From positions 62,001-126,000 of the forward strand of contig MU839206.1 in NCBI GenBank assembly GCA_030685235.1: a stretch of DNA of 64,000 bases, in the 5' to 3' direction. The notes beneath the pieces are model-generated. The model was not told the DNA's origin. It made no database searches and saw only the letters and a list, made by a program, of their open reading frames with translations. Shown here in pieces: positions 33,177-43,496 of the stretch. Origin of the DNA: Copromyces sp. CBS 386.78. Taxonomy: Eukaryota > Ascomycota > Sordariomycetes > Sordariales > Sordariaceae. Positions within the stretch are counted from its first letter, which is position 1. Each line of letters begins with the position of its first letter. The translations under genes and the position numbers were made by a program.

Positions 33177-36100
33177 CTTCGCCATAGCAATGCCTCAGTC
33201 AGGCTGCGATTGAGGCATTTTTGGCCTTAAGGAGACTTGACAAATATCCGTTTTGAGGACTACTGAATTGCCTATGGAAGCCGTTTTCATGGATATATGA
33301 CCCAAAGGATCACAGGACACACATCGGACGACACACTGCCGGATTTCACTTGCAAACGCCACGGATTGAACCACCAAAGGACGGACTCTCGACTCTCCAT
33401 CGAGTCTGAAGAACTGCTGCTTTCATGCATGCGTGTTCTCCTGTTATATCATTTGCATGTCTCTTCGGAGCATCTCGTGGTGAGTATCGAACAAACGGAC
33501 GATTCAGTCATCTCACCTTTTGCCGGACAAGGAAAATCGCCTTTTATCGCCATGGATCATATCACCTTGCCGGAGAAACAGCCGTGGATTTTCACTCGGA
33601 GGGTTTGCTTTTTCTGTTCAAAGGGTCGAGGAGACGCCAAAACACCGGTCACAATCGAGGATACCCACAAGGACACCACTTGTACGCCAGGCGGAATTTT
33701 TTCCATTTTTCTGCTTTTCCATGCAGCGTCCTCATCTCTGTTCCTTATTCCTTGCAGTTATTCGCAATGGGATTTGAGGTGCTAGAGAGATGTCGCATCA
33801 ATCGCCCTCGGTCACTCGCCCAGCATCAAAAAGTCGGACGCCACTTTCTTTCTGTTCACTCGCCTGGATTCAACGAGGACTATTTGTGGATCTTTCGTCA
33901 GCATGCGGATTTTCATTCTCGACAAACAGGGCCCCCCGGATTCTTCGACAACATCCAAACATGTTCTCAGATCCTGATGTTATTGTATCGGCAGAGGCGT
34001 GTGACGGTGCAGCCTTGGATTTTCACTCTCTCTGGACAGTTCGACCCATGGATTTTGACGCCGTATTTCTTTCTTTTGTCTTGCCGTTACGGACCGGGTC
34101 ACCACTATGGACTTCTGGATTTGCATGGATATTTTCAGTTTTTTTCTTTTCCTTTTTTGTTCAAACTACTCTTGATCTGGATGGCACGTTTGCCAGAAAT
34201 ACTCTGCTTTGGCAGCCCAGTTGGTCCGTATTCATGCTCTCTCACCCCCTTGACCCGCAACGCGAGAACTAACATGAAACAATGTGCAGGAACAAAGTTG
34301 TGACATCTGGACTCCGGCTTTTCTTTGGTCTTTTTTTTTTTCTGCAACTTCAACAACCGGATCTGTTTTGATAGCATACTAACCCTTCCCCAGCGATTAC
34401 AGCTTTGCTCAAACCAACATGCTTCCCCCCACTACTGGGTTGTTTTCTTTCTGTCAAACAGGACCCGCGGACCTGAACGGTTCGTCTTGGGATGCGACAA
34501 CGGAAGGCCCGCAGAACTTTTCCGAATTCACTGTTGCCGGAGACTACTATACCACTGGAGATGCCGAGGACTGCTTTGTTCCTTTCAGCCAGAACACACC
34601 AAGGCCGGACCAAACGGAGACCATGGAGGACTATCAAGCCAGGTGGAACGCTGCTGCTGCCGCGGTTGACAAGGTTCCAAAGGCGGAACCTATGCGCCGC
34701 ATGACTTCCCAGAGCTCTACCAGCAGCCACAAGCAAAGGATCATCAAGTCGACACCCCCAACCAAGAGGGTAGGAAGGTCGAGAGTTCCGTCGGTTCATC
34801 TCACCTCCACCTCCTCGGCGTTGTCCAAGCTTGATGTCTCTGGCAATGGCTCCAGTTATCAGGATGCCTCATTGACAAATGGCCGCATGATGGATGTGCC
34901 CCAGTTCTCTACTCCGGATTTTGAATCATTCAATGGACACCCGGCATTTTACACCAGCATGATGGGCATGCCGGATGGTCTTCCCTACTCCACCGAGATG
35001 GGCCCTTCTGCTATGAACCAGCATGTGAACCCCCAGATCTTCACTGCCGGTATGATTGGCAGCTCTCCTCAGTCTTGGGGCTCTCCTAGCCCTATTGGCT
35101 CTTCGCGCATGTCTTCTCCCGGATTCTTCGAGGGGGATGTTTTCTCTGGTGTTCCTTCTGTCTCTTCCCCTGAGGAGAGCACAAGCTCTATCTCGCCCGT
35201 TCTTCCCGGCCAATCGCCCAGGTATGTTGCTACCGAAATTTTGCCTTCTTCCGGAACACTCTCTTACGATTATGGGAGCATCAGGATGAGCCGCAACGGT
35301 TCGCAATTCATGACCACTGAGGATATCCATGGGAATGTGATTCCTGCTATGGAAGATGCCTTTTCTCTTCCTCCTGCTTTCGGCGCTCGCCGCATGAGCA
35401 GTGATGGTGAGTCTGCCAGGGATCACTATCTCTACAAGAACGCTCTTCCGCAAGCCGACGGTCTTTTCCACTGCCCATGGGAGGGTGAGACCAACTGCAA
35501 CCACAAGCCCGAGAAGCTCAAGTGCAACTATGAGTAAGTAGTTTTGTTTTCCGCTTCACTACGAGCCTCGCGACTAACCATCATCCGCAATTACAGCAAG
35601 TTCGTTGATTCTCACCTCAAGCCCTACCGCTGCAAGGTTGAAGGGTGCCAGAACGCTCGTTTCTCTTCTACCGCTTGCCTTCTTCGTCATGAGCGTGAGG
35701 CCCACGCCATGCACGGACATGGAGAGAAGCCCTATCTCTGCACTTATGAGGGATGTGAACGCTCGCTTCCCGGACATGGCTTCCCCCGCCAATGGAACTT
35801 GAGGGACCACATGAGGCGTGTGCACAACGACAACGGCTCTACCGCCCAGGCCGCTTCTTCTCCTCCCCCGTCTGGAGCCAGTGCTTCTTCCAGGGGCCGC
35901 AAGAGAAAGAGCGAGGGCGATAAGCAGGAAGCCCAGGAGAAGACCAGCTCTCGCAAGTCGGCCAACAAGATTAGCAAGGCTGAGGCCCAGGCCGATGTTC
36001 ACCGTGCTCAGTGGAGCGAGCACCAGAAGGCTCTCCAGAGCATTTTCCAGGAATACCTTCAGCCTGAGGACCCCCAGAGCCTCCAGTACATCAAGGATGC

Positions 36101-36179
36101 GCAGGAGCACTTGGTCGCCATGGGCAAGCTTCACCAAGCCCTTTCCAACGGTGTTCAGCCCCGCAGCTGGAAGATGTAA
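32878..36179 (+). CDS. C2H2 zinc-finger transcription factor, Con7-like
   Basis: Three coding exons: 32878-32969, 34394-35533 and 35597-36179 (604 aa). The first intron is 1424 bp (GTATTT...CCCCAG), long for this genome; the second is 63 bp (GTAAGT, branch ACTAACC, TTACAG). Joining exon 1 in phase gives a continuous N-terminus across the junction (VHTPS then SDYSFAQTN). Residues about 40-385 are Ser/Pro/Met-rich and disordered. The block from 389 on has a Cys-rich knuckle (FHCPWEG, NHKPEKLKCNYD), KFVDSHLKPYRC, then finger CKVEGC...LLRHEREAH and a second CTYEGCERS...WNLRDHMRRVH. This arrangement matches, from memory, the Con7 family that controls conidium morphology and infection-related development in Magnaporthe and Fusarium. 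A basic GRKRKSEGDK segment is a likely nuclear signal, and a helical end follows. The long leader and intron suggest complex regulation. Confidence 0.8.
33111..33177. repeat. (CAA)n microsatellite in the first intron of the Con7-like gene
   Basis: About 22 perfect CAA units lie 140 bp into the first intron. It will not alter the protein if the intron is spliced out. Confidence 0.95.
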
Positions 36180-37656
36180 ATATTCTGGTAAGTTCACCAT
36201 GCTCGTCTCAATCATCACGCGGACTGTTTACTGACTGGACGGGTAGACATGGATTCTGAAGGAAAACTACCGACCGACTTCCTGGGGATAGCCTCCTGGA
36301 CTTTGAGTCCGCGATCTCTTCAAGTGCTAGCTAGGTCACTTGAACCAGTCAACGTCAAACAAAGGACGGTACTGGACCACTCCTCGCCACAAAGCTGTGA
36401 CGGGCTAGCCACCTCGCCGCGCCGAGTCGAGGCCGACCCATGAGCCATTGTTGTGCCGGGAGTGAGGATGATCTGGACCAAGGTCTGATGGGCTCCATGG
36501 ACCTACGCGAGACTCTAGCGCATTGACGCCGGACCAGAGGTCATGGAGCAGACTGTCAGGGGCGCTGATGCGTCACCTTCAGGACTATCCCGCAAACGAA
36601 GTTGAGAAAGTTGAAACCAGGGGACGAGGAGATGATAGAAGTTGTTTGTTGACAGTGGCCGAATGTACAAAAGAAGGGAAAAATGGGAACTGGGTGGGAA
36701 AAGCAAATGGTTAGGACCTCTGGAAAGAAAAGTTTTTGAGTTAGAAAAGTTTGGGGGGCTGGATATGAGATCAACAGTATCATATACTGAGGATGGAATG
36801 GGCGGATATACCGGTTTTGTTTTCTCTGGCTGTTTCTCTCCTGAGGGCGCTTTTTTCTTCTTTTTGGGAACGGGGCTCTTAACGACTTATGACTCTTCTC
36901 TTGTTGGAAAAAATTTGTTTTTGTCTCTTTTTTGATACCTACTCGGCAGGCATTTTGGGATTTAGATAAAAGGTTCTATGAGCTCTCAGCTTGGGTTTTG
37001 TTTCTTTGCGAATTGGTATTTCTTCTCTCTTCGGATATCTCAGTCAGTTGGCGGCGTTGGACGTCTCATTTTACTAAGCGGGTTCACATAAAAAGGAAGC
37101 GAGCAGGTTACTTGTACTTCCTGGTTCTGGTTTATGATGTTACGATGTTATGTTATGTGTTATGATTTACTCCGTTTCATACATAGAACAAGGCGACGGC
37201 GATAGCTCAATGGTTCATTCACCTTGCATAACCTCAATGTCGCTGCATCCCCAAAACTACCTTGTATTTATGCGGCTTCTTTTGAAAAGCAATCATTCTA
37301 TGCAGGCCTTCCGACCCTGGAGTGGTTTCCTATCTCACCTTCCTCATTATCCTCTCTTGTTTTGGTCACGCATGTCAAAAGGAAATGCAGATCTGGAAGT
37401 TACGAAGGGCCAGCAAGTTTCATTCTCATTGTTGAATTCTGTATCCATTCCACATACAGCAAGCACTCCAAAATTGCACCTTCCTTCGCTCCACGGGTCC
37501 TTGCACCTTCTTCCCAAGCCAGTGCCCAAGCCTCAACATCGCGACTTCCCGTCCCACAACTCCCGTCACAACCTGTTCCTTCCCCTCTCTCTTTCTTCTC
37601 ACGCTCCACATCCCCTTCTCCTTCTTCTCGCCTTCCGTCCTCCATCTCCTACTTCC
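36180..37656. other. Convergent intergenic region (1.5 kb)
   Basis: The region lies between the ends of the Con7-like gene (plus) and the isochorismatase (minus) and probably holds a long 3' UTR of the former. T-rich stretches occur around 36830-37160. No gene is seen. Confidence 0.45.
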
Positions 37657-38513
37657 CTACTCATCCAACACATGCTCACCCGGCTGCACCTCCCCGCCCT
37701 CCACCGCCGCCTTATGCGCCCTAGCCACCATCCCATAAGCTGGCAAATACCGGTCTAGCCAAGGAATCAACTCGTTCGCTCCGGGCGTGTTTCTCCAGTC
37801 CCGCATCAAATCACACACAATGGCAAACAAACTGACCACGTTTCACGCCCGCTCTAACCATGGCGTCGTTGGAGATTTCCCTAATCTCCTTGGTGGTGGT
37901 GCCGGAAGCTTCCAGGTTCGCCCACACCGAGTAGCCCTCGGCGCGCAGGGAGCGCGCGAGGAAGGCGGTGCACACATCGGTGACGATGCCGGCTAGGATG
38001 ATTTGCGTCCTGTTGGTGGCCTGGATGGCGGAGCGGAAGGCGGCGTTGTCCCAGGCGTTTACTTCGCCTTGGCGCTTGATAAGCGGGGTGGTGGTGGAGG
38101 GGTAGAGGGAGAGGATCTCGTGGGGGAGGGGCCCGTTGGGACCAGTCTCGGCCGAGGTGGACATGATGACGGGCATGTCGAAGATGGTGGCGAGGGAGGC
38201 GTGGGCCATGATGCTTTGTTTGTAGAGGGTTGCGTCTGGGTGCTCTTGTTAGTGGCTGTTGGAGAAAGAAAGAGTACTTAAGGAGACAGTCACCCCAGTC
38301 GCGAGCAAGTTGGTAGAGACCCTCTTGGAGGTCGAGAATGACAAGGACCGAGTTGTTCTTCTCGAGTCGCTCCCACGGGTAACCTGAAAAATGTCAGTGT
38401 CTTCGATATCACTTGGAAGGTAGGTAGGTGTATCTTGGAAACTCACTGTCAGCCATGGCACTGCTGGCCAAAAGCGAGGCAGCGGAGATGAGAGCTGCGA
38501 TGTTGAACTTCAT
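37657..38513 (-). pseudogene. Isochorismatase-family hydrolase with signal peptide, frameshifted
   Basis: Exons are 38513-38447, 38383-38294 and 38235-37657, with introns of 63 and 58 bp. The N-terminus (MKFNIAALISAASLLASSAMA) looks like a cleavable signal peptide. The body has the cysteine-hydrolase fold of isochorismatase/nicotinamidase-like enzymes: catalytic-Asp strand VLVILDLQEGL, a Lys in PLIKRQGEVNAWDN, and the nucleophile Cys in GIVTDVCTAF. The family hydrolyses isochorismate or amides; this member's substrate is unknown. Near the C-terminus one extra base in GTGAAACG (plus-strand TTT at 37841-37843) shifts the frame: the first frame stops at 37811, while the family's usual ending (FAIVCDLMRDWRNTPG) continues one frame over to a stop at 37657. 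All three catalytic residues lie before the shift. It may be a true mutation or a sequence error. Confidence 0.75.
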
Positions 38514-39757
38514 GTTGGTCAATTGACGTCGTTCCAGTGTCGGTATCGGATGTCGATATGGGTAAAAAAAGAGGTGGAAGTGATGATGATGATGCTGCTG
38601 CTGCTGCTGCTGCTTCTGCTGCCGCTCATTCCGGTATCATTCTTCGAGACGATGCCTCCCCTTCTTATACATGTTCAAGAACTCCATCTTGAGCTAAAAG
38701 AATCTCGATGACACGGTCTTGACCGTTAGGTTCTCATTCGCTGCAATCTTTCCTCCAATGTTCAACCCATTGGGGGGGATCACAACATATGCCACGCAAA
38801 CTTGTCAAGCATTCCCTCCCTCATCCTCACTGTATCTTTACAGTCAGCGCCTTACATGACCCTCGTATTTCTCATGCACAACAAGCTCGTGGGAATCTTT
38901 AAGCGATGTCTAAACATTGGATAAGAGCTTCACAAGCCAACGTCAGGTTGCCAGTAGGAAGCGTCGGGAAGAGGGAGGTCGCTGTGATTACCCGATTGGG
39001 TAACAAGCTATGTAAGCCGGAAGCTTTTGTTCAAATGGATGGGACGCTGGGTTACTCAGCGTCGTTTGGGGTGCTTGGCTTGGCAAAGATTGGGGAAGGA
39101 TTGGGTAAGGACTGATTCATGTCATGTAGGTAGGAACTTTGTCCTGGAATGGGGAACTGATGAATTGGGAAGTGTTCTCACTTACCAAAGTATCTCTGCA
39201 CTACATCGGCACTAACAGATTAGACTAGCTTTTGGGCTTGTTTGTACCTTGGTCTGTTAGCAGCCCAAGTACATCCAGACTGATGGAGTGACAATTTCTA
39301 ACTCTGTGACCAAAACAGACGGTTCTTTTAGGACATAAGAATAACAACATCAATATGCCATGTGAAGAAGAGAAGAAAAGGAAATAGGAAAAGGGAAAGA
39401 GACATAATCGTTAAAGTTGGCGTCTAGGTATGCAGGCGGAGGTCATAGTAGTCATGTCGAAAGGGAAACAAGACTTCCTCGGAAGCGGAAGGAGGAAGGA
39501 AGTAGGTGGGAAACCAACCCATTGAAGACCAGAAGTCCTATGAAGGGAAATAACGAAGTAAAAGGGGGGAAAACAGAAGTCGAATGAAGGTCATGACAAC
39601 CCAAAACCGACGACAGCCAAGAGAATACTTCCCACTCAGTCCAAGAAAAGAACCAAGAAAACAACCCATAACAAACCAAAACGAATTTTGCAACCTGTTC
39701 CCTCCTTTTCCATCTCATATCTCAACTCACCACATCCCCCATCAAATAAATCCCCTA
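38514..39757. other. Intergenic between isochorismatase and P450
   Basis: This 1.2-kb region lies upstream of the isochorismatase and downstream of the P450, both on the minus strand. It contains the isochorismatase promoter and a short GAT/GCT trinucleotide run at about 38582-38612. No gene is seen. Confidence 0.45.
38582..38612. repeat. GAT/GCT trinucleotide tract
   Basis: Consecutive GAT units pass into about seven GCT units about 70 bp upstream of the isochorismatase start. It is outside any supported coding exon. Confidence 0.8.
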
Positions 39758-42057
39758 CTAATACTCCCCATTAACCACCCCCTCAGCCACAAACCGATCC
39801 CTCATCGTCCAATCCCCACCCCCTTCCCTCTCCCTCTCTGACCCCTCCCTCTCAACAACCCTCAACCGAACCCACAAGCTAGGCTTCTGCCAAACCAACC
39901 AAGCCTTCAACCCCTTCATATCCCCCCTCGGATCCCACTTCTCATTTTCTTTCACTTGTTCTTTTGATCCTTCGTCGTCGGGAACTTCAAAGTCGAAATG
40001 CCACACCAGATGAGCCATGATGAGTCGCTGCTCGATGTTAGTCAGGTTTTTGCCGATGCAGCCACGGGGCCCGTGGCTGAAGGGCTGAGAGGCGTGGGGT
40101 TTGTCTGTGGAGAATTCGTTTCCGGGAGGAGGAGTAGAGGACTTGGAACTAGAAAGAGTGGGAGAGTTGAAAGAGTTGGATGAGTCGGAGGAGGAGTTGG
40201 AGGAATAGTATAGCCAGCGCTCGGGAAGAAAGTCGAGGGGTCGAGAGAAGTTGAGAGGGAGGTGGGTGGCGGCCCAGGGAGAGAGGGAGACTGTTGTCTT
40301 TTTGGGGGTGTTAGTTGGTATGTTCTGAAATAGGGGGAAGGGGAAGCAAAACCGGGAGGAAAGGGGGAAAGAAGACTTACTCCGCCGGGAACGGGATGGC
40401 CATCAATAACAGCACCACCAGGAGGTACAACACGGCAGAGGTTGGTCGGCACAGGCGCACAGGTTCTCAAGACCTCTTGGTTGACAGCGTTTAGATACGG
40501 TAGATCCTTGACAGTCGTCCAGCTGATCTCACTCGCAGACTTGAACGTCCCGCGAACTTCGTCAACGAGTTTCTTATACTTGTCTCGGTTCCTCAGCATC
40601 AAGTTCGTCCAAGCAGCTAACATGGTAGCCGTGGTATCGCTTCCCGCCGCACTTTTTTTGTTTCGATATTATAGTTAGCGCCGCCAACCCGCCACGTTTA
40701 GTTCTAGTTTTCAAGGGGCAAGGAGAAGAACTCACGTAAACAAAGCCGTGTTCATGACAATCTCCAGCTCGCTCAACAGCGCTTTTGCTTCGTTGTTCCT
40801 CAACACGTAGTAAATGAAATCCTTGTGCTCGCGATCCTTATCCGCCAGCCTGCGCATCGTCTTCTCCTTCGCCTTCAGGAAATGCGCCTGTCTCCACGCG
40901 GTGTACTTCTTCGGCGTCAAGTTCTTGACCAAGAACGCTGTCAACCACGTCCCGACTCCCGTAAGCCGGCGCATGGCTTGGTCGTACATGCCCGCGTTGG
41001 CGATGTTGACGATGCTGGTTGACCACTCGCCCGCCTCGCCGCTGTCGAGACAGCCGAAAGGCTCGGCGAAGCAGAGTTCGCCGATGATGTCGAAGGTGGT
41101 GTAGGTGAGCCATGCAGCCATGTCAACGGCCTTGACCTCGCCGGCTTTTCCGGCTAGGCAATGTAGTGAGGTGATCAGCTTGTTTATGTGTGTTTTAATT
41201 AAAGGCTCTTGACCGAGGAGGGCAGTGTTGCTGAAACCGTAGGCCCAGGCTTTTCGCTGGCGGACATGGTCGTTCCATGGAGCGAGAGTGAGGGCTCGGG
41301 CGGGGATGTGTTGGGGGAGACCGCCGGCCTGGAGAGGAGATTTCTCGAAGTCTGGGTTTCCGGGCTGGGATAAGGTGAGTAAGTCGGCAGTTTCGCTGTT
41401 TGTGGATGTATAGTCACTCACCTTGTTGCCGTAAATATCATCCCAGGCATCGGCACCGCAAAAGATGAGTTCGTCGGGAGAAACGCGAACTACAGGACCT
41501 GTGTGTAGTCCTGATCAGTAACAAAGTTTCTCGAGAGTTGATCGTCTTTGAATTGAAGGAGCATTGAGGGGTGGGAATGGTCATTGCTGGACAGGAAGAA
41601 TTTTCAGCGGTAGATGAGACATTGAACAAACCATATTTCTCGTGTAACCTCCTATGGTAGGCATGTTGTCTTCCTGCCACGATGGCAAGCACCTCGGGCA
41701 GGGGAGATATCGCGTTGATCCATGGTCCCGGGAATTTGGACAGCGAATGGAAAAATATCCGTTGTATCACGAAGGCCAGGGAGGTCGAAATAGCCTAGAG
41801 TACGGTTAGAGAGATGACAAGATGATGATGGTCCCCAGTCGATCACAACGAAAAGAGCTAGCTGCCACTCCTCTGCGTAACAATGATCCACCGTTGGAAT
41901 GGTTCCAAATCTGGACGGATGCTCGTGGGAACAAAAGCTGCTGGATGTAGTACCCAACGATCGACACACAGAAGTGAAAGAAGACAAGACAACATACCAG
42001 AAACAATGCGAGTTTGATAACAGAGTCACTCGCTTGCATGATACCGAGTAAAGCCAT
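39758..42057 (-). pseudogene. Cytochrome P450 monooxygenase, one-base frameshift in exon 3
   Basis: Six exons: 42057-41998, 41794-41632, 41499-41422, 41364-40736, 40651-40381 and 40297-39758 (about 579 residues if the shift is ignored). The N-terminal hydrophobic anchor (about 1-40) targets the ER. Family marks are FPGPWINAISPLPE, the I-helix AAGSDTTAT, ExxR in NQEVLRT, and the heme loop FSHGPRGCIGKNL with the Cys ligand. Overall it resembles fungal P450s annotated as isotrichodermin C-15 hydroxylase or benzoate hydroxylase type, but the substrate cannot be read from sequence. In exon 3, a run of five T (plus-strand A5 at 41460-41464) has one base too many: the expected DELIF...ADAWDDIYGNK is split between frames and meets a stop. 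Every other junction is in frame. Exon 6 uses an AAG acceptor at 40298-40299; the nearby CAG would break the frame. Confidence 0.8.
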
Positions 42058-43496
42058 AGTCGAGTGTCGGTGCGTATAGCGTTGTTTATCAACTGCTACA
42101 CGACGGTTGTGTATGATGTAGGTACGATGTAGGCTCGGAATTTTTGGAACAAGCAGAAAGGACCATCCTCAACTCGAGAAGAGGGTAGAAAACCAGCCGG
42201 TTGGGAAACACATGGGGACCCCAACCAACCCATTCCCAGGACAACGGACCTGAAGAAGTTGTGTCCTTCCTTTCTGCGCTCGCTTGCGGTACACGAACGG
42301 GACGGGGTTGCATCAGGTTGGCCAGTTACCAGGAGATGACCCTTGGCCCCCCATGAGAGAAGACCGACAACTGGTGCTTATCTCGATGGGGGGGACCACG
42401 TAACCCAGAGCGGGGTTCCGTGATCATTCATTTGGGACTTTCTGACTTCATCTATCCCATTGTCCGGTGTGTTGGTACGCGTAGCAGCATAATAGCACCA
42501 TGTCTCCAGTCCGTCTTGGCCACCATCTGGATCCCCGTCCAAATTTCATCAGAGTACCGCTTCCACTCACTCGATCTGATTTTCACTCAACTAGGTATAG
42601 CGCTGGGTATAACTGGCTTTGACCAATCTACTGCTGAGTTGATGCGGGTCGCAGGTTTCTTGGGAACGATCCAGTAAGAGGATTGGCTTGAGTAAAATCA
42701 AATCGAACGAGTGGAAGCGGTAAACGTCATGCGTGTTGCACATGGGCATGTTACATGACCCACTCATAACCCTTCCAACTTGTTTGTTGCTGATTTGTTG
42801 CGTATTTATGTCTGTTAAACCCGAGGCGCTTGAACGTGATGGTCTGTTGATGTATGCTGTGCGTCGTCTGGGACCCGTAAAGGATGGGTGATAGAGCTCG
42901 GGACTTGCGGAGGTTGAATCCTCGAATCCTACATTGGGTTTCCTGCATGAAAAGATCTGGTGGGAGAAAGCAACCAACGGTTTAATCTACCCCGACCCAA
43001 CGGCATGGGTTCACGTTACAGTCCAACTCTGGCGATATCTTGGCGGAAGAAGGACGACAATGCATTTCTCGCTTTCAGGTTTGAGGCCCCTGCAGTGTAA
43101 AAATTCCACGTGAAAGACCCGTTTGCGCGCGTGCGGGCGAGTTTCCTTTTGTTGATGTTTCTAGGCCCAATTTTTGCAGATTCTGTGGTTTATGAGCAGC
43201 GCGTTGAAACATCGCCGACGCCACCAACCTACCTATTAGTTCTTGAGGAACCCAAATGCCGAAGTATTTCTAGGTCGCCTATTGGACAATCGGCATTTGT
43301 GGCTTGGTATCGAGATCTCCCTCTGTGAGCATAGAAATGCCAATGGCCAATGTGTAACTTGTCGCGCATTTGTTGGAGGATCTTTGCTTCGGTGTTTTGT
43401 CCAAAGTGTTCGTGCGTAACATTTATATACTTTTAATCGCGCGGCCTGTACCTTCTGGTCCTTGTGGTTTTTTTTTTGGTTTTTTTTCTTTTTCTT
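42058..43496. other. Intergenic (1.4 kb)
   Basis: The region holds the P450 promoter (right of 42057) and the 3' flank of the HeLo-kinase gene. No gene, RNA or repeat is recognised. T-rich tracts lie just downstream of the HeLo gene (43468-43496). Confidence 0.45.

Noticed and set aside
33425..34303. A 292-codon frame inside the Con7-like intron
   Set aside because: It is Phe/Ser-rich and contains the repeated GGATTTTCAC motif, so its protein pattern reflects the DNA repeat. The flanking exons splice cleanly around it.
40282..40381. A second frameshift in the P450 at the last intron
   Set aside because: With the CAG acceptor the frame breaks, but the AAG seven bases upstream is in frame and matches the family sequence, so no second mutation is needed.
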